DNA of 64,000 bases from JBEBVQ01 sp037190845. GTDB lineage: Bacteria > Bacteroidota > Bacteroidia > Chitinophagales > Chitinophagaceae. Positions 1 to 7,224 of the stretch are shown piece by piece. Each line of letters begins with the position of its first letter. Position 1 is the stretch's first letter. The stretch is from NCBI GenBank assembly GCA_037190845.1, contig JBBCJI010000026.1, positions 1-64,000 on the forward strand. Reading direction: 5' to 3'. The translations under genes were made by a program, and so were the position numbers. Under the pieces are notes generated by a model. The model searched no databases. It had not been told where the DNA came from and worked only from the letters and a program-made list of their open reading frames with translations.

Positions 1-102
1 GGTATTTTAGTTTTCCTGGCAAAATTCGGGGGGGGGGGGGTGTTTTTACTGGGGTTAGTAGTTTATATAGTTTTAAAATACAGGAGCAAAACCCGAAAAT
101 AG
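1..102 (+). CDS. C-terminal tail of an unidentified membrane protein (5' end outside the window)
   Basis: Frame 1 is open from the first base to a TAG stop and gives 33 residues. They begin with a hydrophobic run (GILVFLAKF), continue through four glycines, and have a second hydrophobic stretch (VFLLGLVVYIVL) before a basic tail (KYRSKTRK). This is what the last membrane segment and cytoplasmic tail of an inner-membrane protein look like. The other two plus-strand frames do not give a comparable sequence. The glycines and the following valine are encoded by a run of 13 G (positions 28-40), which is highly unusual in a genome of this composition. The family is not recognisable from so short a piece. 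If the G run is a sequencing or assembly error, the frame upstream of it would differ. Confidence 0.5.
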   Translation, partial: GILVFLAKFGGGGVFLLGLVVYIVLKYRSKTRK

Positions 103-216
103 AGTGTATGGAATCTAACACACGGGACGTACAGAAAATCATGAACGATTTTACTAGTTGAACCAAGCATGTAAGTATCTGCTCCCTGGCAGATATGCGC
201 TCAGTTTACCTACGTG

Positions 217-1230
217 TTATTTTGCCGCTGTCATAAGTTTACAATCGCGGTAGATACCATTGGCATTCTTTACCTCAATCTGATAAACATAATTCCCTGT
301 CGGAAGTCCCATTGACGCCATGTTCAGGGTTAAGTTATGTGTGCCGGCAGAAAGCCTGTTTGGAGTGATTGAATGTACTTTCCTGCCCTGTATATCGTAG
401 AGGTCCAATGTCACTTCGGAAGGAAATTTCAGGTGAACGGGAATTGTGGTTTCTGTTGTATAAGGGTTGGGGAAATTCTGCCCTAACGTAAATTGTTTGG
501 CATTCTCTTTTTCAAGATTTCCGATACCGGTAGTACCACTGCCCTGTACGGTTACTTCCAGGTAAGCATCGTAACCGCCTGTTGCGGTATTGGGTGTCAG
601 TGTTGCCATCTGGTATGCGTATCCGTCAGAGAATATATTGTCTGACGCCAGAGTCATCGGGTCTGCTCCTTTTGTATACAGGGAAGAATGAGCAGCATAA
701 ATCGCATTTTTTGCAGCCACATCAAAAGTCAACTGGGAAATAGCCGCATAGGAGGAACTGACATAAACCTGGAAGTGGATATGGCAAATACGCCCTGTAT
801 ACCAGCCTGGGAAGATCGTTGTAAATTCAACTTCCCCGTTCACATCCGTAAACTGATACCCCCTGAGATAAGTCAGCCCTGCCTGTCCAGGGTTGTTGGT
901 CTGGCTATAACCGGAGTACAGACCATCTTTATCACAATGCCAGATATTAACCCTCACCTGCTGCATTGGAAGACAATTTTCCAGCCCAATGATTTTGAGC
1001 TTCAGATTGAGCTGCACGCCTGTTTTATTTTCCCGGATATCGGCCCGGTAAAAATTGGTATTAGCTGTAAGGTCAAGCGGAAAAGGACCGGCTGTTTCTG
1101 TCGGGATCAAGGTACATCCGTCATCAGTCGGCTTATTGTCACCGGGGTCATGAGCAAGAATACTGCCAAACGGCATCATAGAGCCTAATCCCAACAGCCC
1201 CGATACTTTAAGAAACTCTCTCTTATTCAT
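217..1230 (-). CDS. Intradiol ring-cleavage dioxygenase-like protein with T9SS type A sorting domain
   Basis: 337 residues. An N-terminal signal-like segment (MNKREFLKVSGLLGLGSMMP) resembles a Tat leader but has KR rather than RR. The body matches the intradiol (catechol/protocatechuate) dioxygenase fold. The four expected Fe(III) ligands are visible: Tyr105 (DGLYSGY), Tyr144 (FPGWY), His150 and His152 (ICHIHF), with Arg147 between them. Residues from about 245 on form a T9SS type A sorting domain (QNFPNPY, then a beta-rich segment ending YVYQIEV). The family opens catechol-type rings between the two hydroxyls. Here the enzyme would act outside the cell or at its surface; the substrate is unknown. 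It stands alone, followed on the same strand by the tail end of the window. The export route (Sec or Tat) is uncertain. Confidence 0.88.
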   Translation of the reverse strand: MNKREFLKVSGLLGLGSMMPFGSILAHDPGDNKPTDDGCTLIPTETAGPFPLDLTANTNFYRADIRENKTGVQLNLKLKIIGLENCLPMQQVRVNIWHCDKDGLYSGYSQTNNPGQAGLTYLRGYQFTDVNGEVEFTTIFPGWYTGRICHIHFQVYVSSSYAAISQLTFDVAAKNAIYAAHSSLYTKGADPMTLASDNIFSDGYAYQMATLTPNTATGGYDAYLEVTVQGSGTTGIGNLEKENAKQFTLGQNFPNPYTTETTIPVHLKFPSEVTLDLYDIQGRKVHSITPNRLSAGTHNLTLNMASMGLPTGNYVYQIEVKNANGIYRDCKLMTAAK

Positions 1231-1443
1231 GTTTATTGTTTTAAAACAGTTTAGAAACCAATATCAATAAATATAGCACCCGCGTAGCTGACAATCCTGA
1301 GCTTCCTTATCATTGTTACTTCCGAAAAAAATACAATGATGTTATGCTAACAAAGTGAACTATTAAATTTAAAAACGGAAAATAATTTTGGCGAATGCCT
1401 GCTTTTTGAGGGTGAGCATGGAGGAATCCGGGTTTTCCGCAAC

Positions 1444-2124
1444 CTACAGGAGTTGCTGAAGATTGGATTTGAAGCGTTCTCCGACAGGGAGCTCCATACC
1501 GGCAATATGAACCGCTTTATGGTGTATGATGGTTATATGCTTCACAGAGACGATATAGGAGCGATGGATCCGGACAAAATCCTGCTGCGGAAGTTTTTCG
1601 AGTATTTCTTTCATGGAAATCTGTGTGGTTATCTTTTGTGCTGTATTCAGGTAAATACTGACATAATTATCCAGCGCCTGAATGAACAAGATATCTTCAA
1701 AGGCTATTTTATGCAATTTGTAATCTGCACGGATAAGCAGGTATTTATGTGAGGTGGTATGCACCATATACTGCTGCCGTTGGATGGCTTTGTGAACCGC
1801 CTCCCTGAATCGTTCCTGGGAAAAAGGTTTTACCAGGTAATCCACCGCGTTGACATTAAAGCCCTCCACCGCATATTCGTTGTATGCCGTTGTAAATATA
1901 ACCGGCACACTATTTTCTATTTTTTTATAAAAGTCTATCCCGCTCTTCCCCGGCATTTGTATATCCAGAAATAACAGATCCACCGGATATTTACGGATGT
2001 GCTTCAGCGCATCCACCTGGCTGGTAAATGTTTTTTCTAACTGAATCCCCTCCATTTGTGCACAAAAACGAGTGATTACTTTAAGTGCCAATGGCTCATC
2101 ATCTATGGCTATCGCTTTCAGCAT
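1444..2124 (-). CDS. LytTR-family response regulator
   Basis: 226 residues. The receiver domain (about 1-120) has the acidic pocket DDE at 8-10, the phospho-acceptor Asp54 in LFLDIQMPG, and the conserved Thr and Lys (TTAYNEYAV, YLVKPF). The C-terminal half (about 130-226) is a LytTR DNA-binding domain (LLIRADYKLHKI, FIQALDNYVSIYL, RIHRSYIVS). Its start overlaps the end of the upstream kinase gene by 26 bases, so the two are cotranscribed and probably translationally coupled. In the family, phosphorylated LytTR regulators bind short direct repeats upstream of envelope, transport or secreted-protein genes. The neighbouring T9SS dioxygenase is a possible target, but I see no operator. Confidence 0.95.
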   Translation of the reverse strand: MLKAIAIDDEPLALKVITRFCAQMEGIQLEKTFTSQVDALKHIRKYPVDLLFLDIQMPGKSGIDFYKKIENSVPVIFTTAYNEYAVEGFNVNAVDYLVKPFSQERFREAVHKAIQRQQYMVHTTSHKYLLIRADYKLHKIAFEDILFIQALDNYVSIYLNTAQKITTQISMKEILEKLPQQDFVRIHRSYIVSVKHITIIHHKAVHIAGMELPVGERFKSNLQQLL

Positions 2125-3187
2125 CCAGATTAATTATCAGGTTGACTTTATAGTGGTTTTCATTTTCAGCAATGCTTAATTTATGGCGTTCAGGATATAG
2201 CAGCTCCAGTCTGTTCCGGGTATTGCTGATACCTATGCCCGATTTTCCCTCTTCGCCATGTTCCGATACGATGTTATTGCTTACAGTTAATTCCAGCCGG
2301 TGCCCCGCTATTTTAACAAAAATGCCTATGTATGATGCGATATCAGGATGCACGCCGTATTTGAATGCATTTTCAATGAAGCAGATCAATAAAAGGGGCG
2401 CTATCTGCAGTAAATTATTATCGTCGTCGGGAATATCGTATTCAAGTGTTGTTTGGGAAGTCAGCCTCAGCTTCTGCAATTCAATAAAGTGCTGTATATA
2501 TTCTAATTCCTGTTTAAGGGCAACCTTATCCTTTGAGCTCTCATTAAGGGTGTAGCGCATCATCCGGGACAATCTGAATACTGCATCCGGCGCATCGTCC
2601 GACTTCTCAAGGGTAAGCGCATACAAGCTATTCAGGGTATTAAACAGAAAATGCGGATTGATCTGTGCTCTGAGATAGGCTATTTCTGATTTCAGCTTTT
2701 CACTTTCTGTTTCTTCCAGCCGCCTGTTGATCCTCAGGAGCAGCGAAATGAATGCCACTATGGAAAACTGGAAAAATACGTTTTGGGGTAATACAGGCGG
2801 AGAACGACGAGGCTTGCCTGTATGGAAAGATATTTCCCTTTGGGGTTTATCATTCCTTGGGAGGTGTTGTCTTGTTTCTTCTGATACCGGAGAAGGCCTT
2901 CTGCTTCCAAAAATAGCATCAGGAACATACTCTACAATGCAATAAATCAAAACTACAGCGGCTATGAATGGTATGTATTTCTTTCTGAAATAAAGCCTGG
3001 GAATTAAATAGAAAAAGTTTACATAAAAAAACAAAAGCACACCCACATAGGCTGTAAACATGCTCAGGAACATCGGTATCCTGAATAAATTCTGTCCCTG
3101 GCCAAAGTCCGGGGAAGAAAATACCGGGATGCACAGAAAAATAATGCTTCCTATGACGAACCATACAAACTTATACCTGTTGTTCAT
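2099..3187 (-). CDS. LytS-type sensor histidine kinase (His_kinase family)
   Basis: 362 residues. There are four likely membrane helices: about 7-23, 38-60, 70-90 and 138-152. A basic, proline-rich loop of about 45 residues lies between helices three and four. The kinase core begins with the phospho-acceptor His179 in AQINPHFLFNTLN, the hallmark of the LytS/YehU group. It ends in an HATPase_c domain with the N-box FIENAFKYGV and the GIGISNTRNRL glycine loop. There is no large periplasmic sensor domain, so the signal is probably read through the membrane helices. It is the partner of the overlapping downstream LytTR regulator. Confidence 0.94.
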   Translation of the reverse strand: MNNRYKFVWFVIGSIIFLCIPVFSSPDFGQGQNLFRIPMFLSMFTAYVGVLLFFYVNFFYLIPRLYFRKKYIPFIAAVVLIYCIVEYVPDAIFGSRRPSPVSEETRQHLPRNDKPQREISFHTGKPRRSPPVLPQNVFFQFSIVAFISLLLRINRRLEETESEKLKSEIAYLRAQINPHFLFNTLNSLYALTLEKSDDAPDAVFRLSRMMRYTLNESSKDKVALKQELEYIQHFIELQKLRLTSQTTLEYDIPDDDNNLLQIAPLLLICFIENAFKYGVHPDIASYIGIFVKIAGHRLELTVSNNIVSEHGEEGKSGIGISNTRNRLELLYPERHKLSIAENENHYKVNLIINLDAESDSHR

Positions 3188-3386
3188 AAATTAATGCATG
3201 GGCAAAACAATCAAAGCTAATGTTGTTCCTGAAAACTTATGCAACCAGAAATCAGGCAACTAAAAGCAAATTAAGATACAATAATCAAAACCCACCAATG
3301 CCGGTGTACAATTTGTCATCTGTGCCCTTCCGGTGTCATCAGTGTTTCTCCCAGAATAATGAATAATGGTATGCATTAACGCAAAA

Positions 3387-3410
3387 AGGGCAGCTTTTAC
3401 AAGCTGCCCT
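3387..3410 (-). terminator. Rho-independent terminator of tRNA-Lys
   Basis: On the minus strand a perfect 10-bp stem (AGGGCAGCTT / AAGCTGCCCT) with a 4-nt loop is followed by TTTTT (positions 3387 down to 3383). It starts immediately downstream of the tRNA CCA end. Confidence 0.85.
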
Positions 3411-3411
3411 C

Positions 3412-3487
3412 TGGTGATTCGGCTGGGACTCGAACCCAGGGCCCATACATTAAAAGTGTATTGCTCTACCAACTGAGCTACCGAATC
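3412..3487 (-). tRNA. tRNA-Lys (anticodon TTT)
   Basis: The minus strand folds into a full cloverleaf. The acceptor stem is GATTCGG/CCGAATC. The D arm is GCTC...GAGC with an AGTTGGTAGA loop. The anticodon stem ATACA/TGTAT encloses CTTTTAA, giving anticodon UUU. The T arm is CTGGG/CCCAG with loop TTCGAGT. The 3' CCA is encoded (3412-3414). A Bacteroidota-type promoter lies about 30 bp upstream and a strong terminator directly follows, so it is a single-gene transcript. Confidence 0.97.
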
Positions 3488-3513
3488 TCCTAACGTCCTT
3501 TCAAAACGGGATG

Positions 3514-3543
3514 CAAAGATAGGCAAAACAGTTTTTTAGCAAA
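3514..3543 (-). promoter_or_regulatory. Bacteroidota-type promoter of tRNA-Lys
   Basis: On the minus strand TTTG (3543-3540) is followed after 18 nt by TATCTTTG (3521-3514). This fits the sigma consensus TTTG-N19-TAnnTTTG known from Bacteroides and Flavobacterium. The -7 element ends 26 bp before the mature tRNA 5' end. The rest of the gene-free stretch between the kinase and the glycosyltransferase holds only this promoter, the tRNA and its terminator. Confidence 0.75.
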
Positions 3544-3588
3544 ATGTTTTTCCGTTTTTTTTGCATTTTTTGAACTGTAATAAGTGTA

Positions 3589-4314
3589 TCAGGCTTTGCG
3601 TCCATGAAACCGAAGCATTTTCCAGACACCGAAGATCGCTTCGCGGATGATGCCTTTGCTCATTTTGGAAACACCTTCCTTACGGTCTACGAATGTAATA
3701 GGCACTTCCTTAAGCCGGAAACCGGACTTCCATGCCCTGTATTTCATTTCTATCTGGAAGGCATATCCGATAAACTGCACTTCCTGCAGCGGAAGTGACT
3801 CCAATACCTTTCTTTTGTAACAGACAAAACCGGCGGTAGGATCATGCACCGGCATACGCGTGATCAGCCGGGTGTATAAGGCGCCTCCTTTTGAAATAAA
3901 GATTCTGTCCCACGGCCAGTTGACCACCGTCCCTCCCCGCACATACCTGGAGCCGATGACCACATCCGCATCTTCGATACAGACCGTATGCAGCCGCAGC
4001 AGATCGTCGGGGTTATGAGAGAAATCGGCGTCCATCTCAAAGATAAAATCATACCCTCTTTCCAGTGCCCACCTGAAGCCATAGATATAAGCTGTACCCA
4101 GGCCAGACTTTCCGCTACGCTCGGCCAGATATAGCTGCCCCTGCAGCTCAGACTGCAGGGCCTTAACGATATCTGCAGTGCCATCTGGGGAACCATCATC
4201 TACAATAAGCACATGAAAATGCCCCGGAAGAGAACACACTTTGCGTATGATCTTCTCTATATTTTCCTTTTCGTTATAGGTAGGTATAATGACAAGCTTG
4301 TCCAATTCGGGCAT
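3589..4314 (-). CDS. Polyprenol-phosphate mannosyltransferase-like GT2 glycosyltransferase
   Basis: 241 residues, a single soluble GT-A domain. The nucleotide-sugar motif is VDDGSPDGT (about 38-46), the metal-binding DxD is DAD at 95-97 (EMDADFSHNP), and VIGSRYVRGG follows. This arrangement is typical of dolichyl/polyprenyl-phosphate mannose synthases (DPM1/Ppm1), which transfer a hexose from GDP-mannose or a UDP-sugar to a lipid phosphate on the cytoplasmic face. The C-terminal membrane domain found in many bacterial homologues is absent, so the protein would be peripheral. The lipid-linked sugar could feed protein O-glycosylation or surface glycans. Donor specificity cannot be read from the sequence. 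Confidence 0.9.
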   Translation of the reverse strand: MPELDKLVIIPTYNEKENIEKIIRKVCSLPGHFHVLIVDDGSPDGTADIVKALQSELQGQLYLAERSGKSGLGTAYIYGFRWALERGYDFIFEMDADFSHNPDDLLRLHTVCIEDADVVIGSRYVRGGTVVNWPWDRIFISKGGALYTRLITRMPVHDPTAGFVCYKRKVLESLPLQEVQFIGYAFQIEMKYRAWKSGFRLKEVPITFVDRKEGVSKMSKGIIREAIFGVWKMLRFHGRKA

Positions 4315-4412
4315 AAAATTATGAGCGGCAAAATACTAAAGTACCGTGACATTCATTCAAAAGAGGCTGAATTTTATTCTTATAAAGGTATAAATTAATT
4401 CTGACGGAGCGC

Positions 4413-5192
4413 TTACGCCTTCAGATTACGCAGCTTCATCCGGTTCAGTATCTCTGATATTTTCTGCTTGGTATGGAGCGCAAAATCCGCCTGCATCATC
4501 CAGTCATAGTATTGAGGTTCCTGGTTAAAGACATCCTCCACCCTGCGTCCTTTATACTTGCCAAAGTTGAATACAGGATGGCCATCTTTCATTACGATCC
4601 TGCGGGCATAATCTACATAAGGCTCTCCGTTGGTAAAATCATTCAGCGCCTTCACATCGTTTACCAATTCGTTATAGCGGTCTAATTGCGCCTCCAGCAC
4701 CTCTATCGTAGCGAGGATATCTGCTTCCGCACTATGAGCATTTTCCAATTGCTTGCCACAATAAAAATTATATGCAGCACTAAGGCTACGACTTTCCATC
4801 TTGAAGAATATCTGTTGTACGTCTACCATATGACGCTCTGTAAAATCAACCTGAACGCCGGCACGTAAAAATTCTTCGGCAAGCAGCGGGAGATCAAACT
4901 TCGATGAATTATATCCACCCAGGTCGCAGTGCTTCATCCAGTCATTCAATTGGTGCGCGATCTGTTTGAAAGAAGGACTGTCTTTTACATCCTCATCTGT
5001 AATGCCATGAATCGCCGTTGCAGATTCGGGAATAGGCATACCGGGATTGATCCGTTTCACGAAAGAATCTCGTGTGCCGTCCGGCATCAGCTTGACAAAA
5101 GCCAGCTCAACGATCCTGTCTTTTGCATAATCCGTGCCGGTTGTTTCGAGATCAAAAAAAACAATCGGTCTTTTAAGCGCCAGTTGCGTCAT
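4413..5192 (-). CDS. DEDDh 3'-5' exonuclease (DnaQ/ExoX-like)
   Basis: 259 residues. The exonuclease domain (about 8-175) has the four acidic residues and the general-base histidine of the DEDDh class: Asp14 and Glu16 in FFDLETTG, Asp100 in SKFDLPLL, and His153 with Asp158 in HSAEADI. A C-terminal module (about 205-255) with FNFGKYKGR and YYDWMM matches the small domain found at the end of ExoX-like proteins. The likely role is removal of 3' nucleotides in DNA proofreading or repair. It lies 17 bp downstream of mpl on the same strand and is probably cotranscribed. It is too short and lacks the contacts to be assigned confidently as the Pol III epsilon subunit. Confidence 0.9.
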   Translation of the reverse strand: MTQLALKRPIVFFDLETTGTDYAKDRIVELAFVKLMPDGTRDSFVKRINPGMPIPESATAIHGITDEDVKDSPSFKQIAHQLNDWMKHCDLGGYNSSKFDLPLLAEEFLRAGVQVDFTERHMVDVQQIFFKMESRSLSAAYNFYCGKQLENAHSAEADILATIEVLEAQLDRYNELVNDVKALNDFTNGEPYVDYARRIVMKDGHPVFNFGKYKGRRVEDVFNQEPQYYDWMMQADFALHTKQKISEILNRMKLRNLKA

Positions 5193-5209
5193 AATAGTTT
5201 GATTGGGTA

Positions 5210-6571
5210 TTAATGCTGCGAAACTACGTTATTCCAGTCAATTCCGTCGAATGTGCCACTGCTCATCAACAGCAGACATACCGGCGCGGCAGCACTACGT
5301 AATAATCCGGCAATATGAGCAGCCAGTTCACCCTGGTTATCCGTTACCACAAGGTCTTTCCGTGCAAAGGCCTCCAACACTATTTCCCTGCTCAGCGCCG
5401 GGAGTCCTTTCAGCTCCAGCGCGTGCCTGCTGAAAAATACAGTTGCGTTGTCTGCGGCATCCATACAATGCGCATATTCACTCAGAAAATCTGCATTCAG
5501 ACTACTATAGGTGTGCAATTCAAAACAGGCCGCCAGCCGGTGTTCCGGGTATGCTTCCCTGACGGCGTTCAACGTGGCTTTCAGCTTGGAAGGCGCATGC
5601 GCAAAGTCCCGGAATACTACAAGATTTTCCGTTTCTGCTATCCGTTCCAGCCTGCGTGCCGCACCGGTAAATGAAGCAATGGCCTGATAAAAATCTTTTT
5701 CCGACATGCCAAGCTCCCGGCATACTGCCAGTGCAGCCTGCATATTCAGCAGGTTATGGCTCCCGAAAACAGAAAGGGGCACCGAACCATCGCCTGTATC
5801 CACAATTGCAGTCCCGGCCTCGTATCGGTATACCGGCATTCCGTATGGTATTGCCCGTAAATGCCCGGCAGCAGACTGTACCACACGGCAGACTTCCGGA
5901 TCTTCACTATTGAACAACAACACACTGCCCGGCGTCATTTCTTTAAGATACTGCTCAAACTGGCTGTAATAGTATTCGTATGTGGGGAACACATTAATAT
6001 GATCCCACGCAATGCCGCTGAGTACACTGATATACGGATGGTAAAAGAATATTTTAGGACGCCGCTCCACTGCCGACGCAGGGTATTCATCTCCTTCGAG
6101 TATGATGAGCGGCGCATCGCTCAGTTGCACAGACTGTCCAAAACCCTCTACCCTGGCGCCGACAAGATAATCAAACCGGGCTTGTTGCTGCCGTAACACA
6201 TGCATAATCATGGAAGTAATTGTTGTTTTACCATGACTGCCGGCCACGACGACTCTTTTTTTATCCCTGCTTACCTCATATACATATTCAGGGAAAGAAT
6301 AAACCGGAATCTGAAGTCGCTGCGCAGCGAGTAATTCGGGGTTGTCATCTTTAGCATGCATACCCAGGACTACGGCATCGACGCCCGCTTCAATACGCTC
6401 CGGGAACCAGCCATAAGCCTCCGGTAACAGGCCTTCAGCTGCGAGGTTTCCTTTAGCCGGATCTTGTATATCATCATCACTTCCGGTGATGATATTTCCC
6501 TGCCGGTGCAGCGCCAACGCCAGTTGATGCATCACCGCGCCCCCGATAGCGATGAAATGTATGCGTTTCAT
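5210..6571 (-). CDS. mpl: UDP-N-acetylmuramate:L-alanyl-gamma-D-glutamyl-meso-DAP ligase
   Basis: 453 residues, a Mur ligase. The N-terminal Rossmann-like UDP-binding part starts MKRIHFIAIGG. The ATP-binding P-loop is GSHGKTT at 111-117. ILEGDEYPAS is the Mur-ligase acidic motif, and DFAHAPSK with the following ELHTYSS mark the C-terminal domain. The Mpl branch is indicated by the short GGAVMHQLA start, by GMHAKDDNPEL, and by the lack of a MurC-type gene neighbourhood. Mpl attaches recycled tripeptide to UDP-MurNAc in the cytoplasm, implying meso-DAP peptidoglycan. A TACTTTTG -7 element lies about 20 bp upstream. Confidence 0.92.
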   Translation of the reverse strand: MKRIHFIAIGGAVMHQLALALHRQGNIITGSDDDIQDPAKGNLAAEGLLPEAYGWFPERIEAGVDAVVLGMHAKDDNPELLAAQRLQIPVYSFPEYVYEVSRDKKRVVVAGSHGKTTITSMIMHVLRQQQARFDYLVGARVEGFGQSVQLSDAPLIILEGDEYPASAVERRPKIFFYHPYISVLSGIAWDHINVFPTYEYYYSQFEQYLKEMTPGSVLLFNSEDPEVCRVVQSAAGHLRAIPYGMPVYRYEAGTAIVDTGDGSVPLSVFGSHNLLNMQAALAVCRELGMSEKDFYQAIASFTGAARRLERIAETENLVVFRDFAHAPSKLKATLNAVREAYPEHRLAACFELHTYSSLNADFLSEYAHCMDAADNATVFFSRHALELKGLPALSREIVLEAFARKDLVVTDNQGELAAHIAGLLRSAAAPVCLLLMSSGTFDGIDWNNVVSQH

Positions 6572-6581
6572 TTATTTTCCT

Positions 6582-6599
6582 TATTTTTGTACAAAAGTA
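6582..6599. promoter_or_regulatory. Back-to-back -7 elements between mpl and the small lipoprotein gene
   Basis: TATTTTTG (6582-6589) reads toward the plus-strand small gene and TACTTTTG (minus strand, 6599-6592) reads toward mpl. Both match TAnnTTTG exactly and they are two bases apart. No clear TTG -33 element is visible for either, so strength is uncertain. Confidence 0.5.
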
Positions 6600-6631
6600 A
6601 CAGAGGTTTTTAACTATTTGCCTGAGGAAAT

Positions 6632-6775
6632 ATGACTAAACTGATTTCACGCTTGCGCCAGATAGCACCTGTTGTCATTATTGTAGCCATCCTGGCTGTA
6701 ATGGCTTCATGTACTGCAAGCAAAAGATACGGATGCCCTGAAAGTATGAATATCAGTAGCGTAATCGGCTACTGA
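6632..6775 (+). CDS. Small lipoprotein-like protein (47 aa), function unknown
   Basis: ATG is preceded by GAGGAAAT, one of the few SD-like sites in the window, and followed by 47 codons and TGA. Residues 1-9 are basic (MTKLISRLR). A hydrophobic helix covers about 11-25, then MASC resembles a Bacteroidota lipobox with Cys27. The mature part would be only about 20 residues (TASKRYGCPESM...). Promoter element, ribosome site and a downstream terminator are all present, which supports a real gene despite its size. From memory, short lipoproteins ending in a YGCP-type motif occur in Bacteroidota without known function; this has not been checked. Confidence 0.65.
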   Translation: MTKLISRLRQIAPVVIIVAILAVMASCTASKRYGCPESMNISSVIGY

Positions 6776-6812
6776 TCTGGTCGTACACAGGGTTTTCAAG
6801 CATATGCTTAAC

Positions 6813-6850
6813 AAGGCTGATACCATATGGTTTACAGCCTTTTTTGTTTT
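6813..6850 (+). terminator. Rho-independent terminator of the small lipoprotein gene
   Basis: AAGGCTG (6813-6819) pairs with CAGCCTT (6835-6841). A short inner ACC/GGT pairing lies within the loop and a T-rich tail (TTTTTTGTTTT) follows. It lies between convergent genes. Confidence 0.75.
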
Positions 6851-6861
6851 GTACGAACCTT

Positions 6862-7221
6862 TCAATTAAACCGTCGGAAGAAAAACAGTACAAAAAAACA
6901 GAACCCCACATCAATCAACGAAAAGGAACTTGTATACATCTCGCGAGCCACAACATCCTTGCATAAGACATACAGCAGCAGATTTACAGATGTTAGCAGA
7001 ATGTATCCATAAGCGGCCCAACGGCGCAAATCACAGATAAATATCCAGCACACAGTATAAGCCAGCATCCACAACGGCTGCAGCCAGCCTGCCGAAAACA
7101 TCGGCTCTGTACTGAAAAGCCAGGTCACATATGCCAGCATGACCACATGAAATAAAGCCACCCATGGAAAGATCACAGGAGGCTTTCGGATTATATCCCT
7201 GATAAAATTAAAACTACGCAT
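6862..7221 (-). CDS. Small integral membrane protein, unknown function
   Basis: 119 residues with four predicted membrane helices: about 15-35, 46-63, 70-88 and 100-117. The ends are basic (RSFNFIRDIIRKPP and FFFRRFN). Aromatic residues are abundant. I do not recognise the family. It starts 3 bp after the stop of the cystathionine beta-synthase gene on the same strand, so the two share a transcript. No catalytic or metal-binding pattern is visible. Confidence 0.75.
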   Translation of the reverse strand: MRSFNFIRDIIRKPPVIFPWVALFHVVMLAYVTWLFSTEPMFSAGWLQPLWMLAYTVCWIFICDLRRWAAYGYILLTSVNLLLYVLCKDVVAREMYTSSFSLIDVGFCFFVLFFFRRFN

Positions 7222-7224
7222 CAG

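Noticed and set aside
688..1188. Plus-strand open frame opposite the dioxygenase gene
   Set aside because: No signal or domain, and the opposite strand has all four iron ligands and a sorting domain.
3260..3526. Open frame of 88 codons spanning the tRNA-Lys gene
   Set aside because: It translates through the tRNA, its promoter and its terminator; such frames are a known artefact of tRNA sequence.
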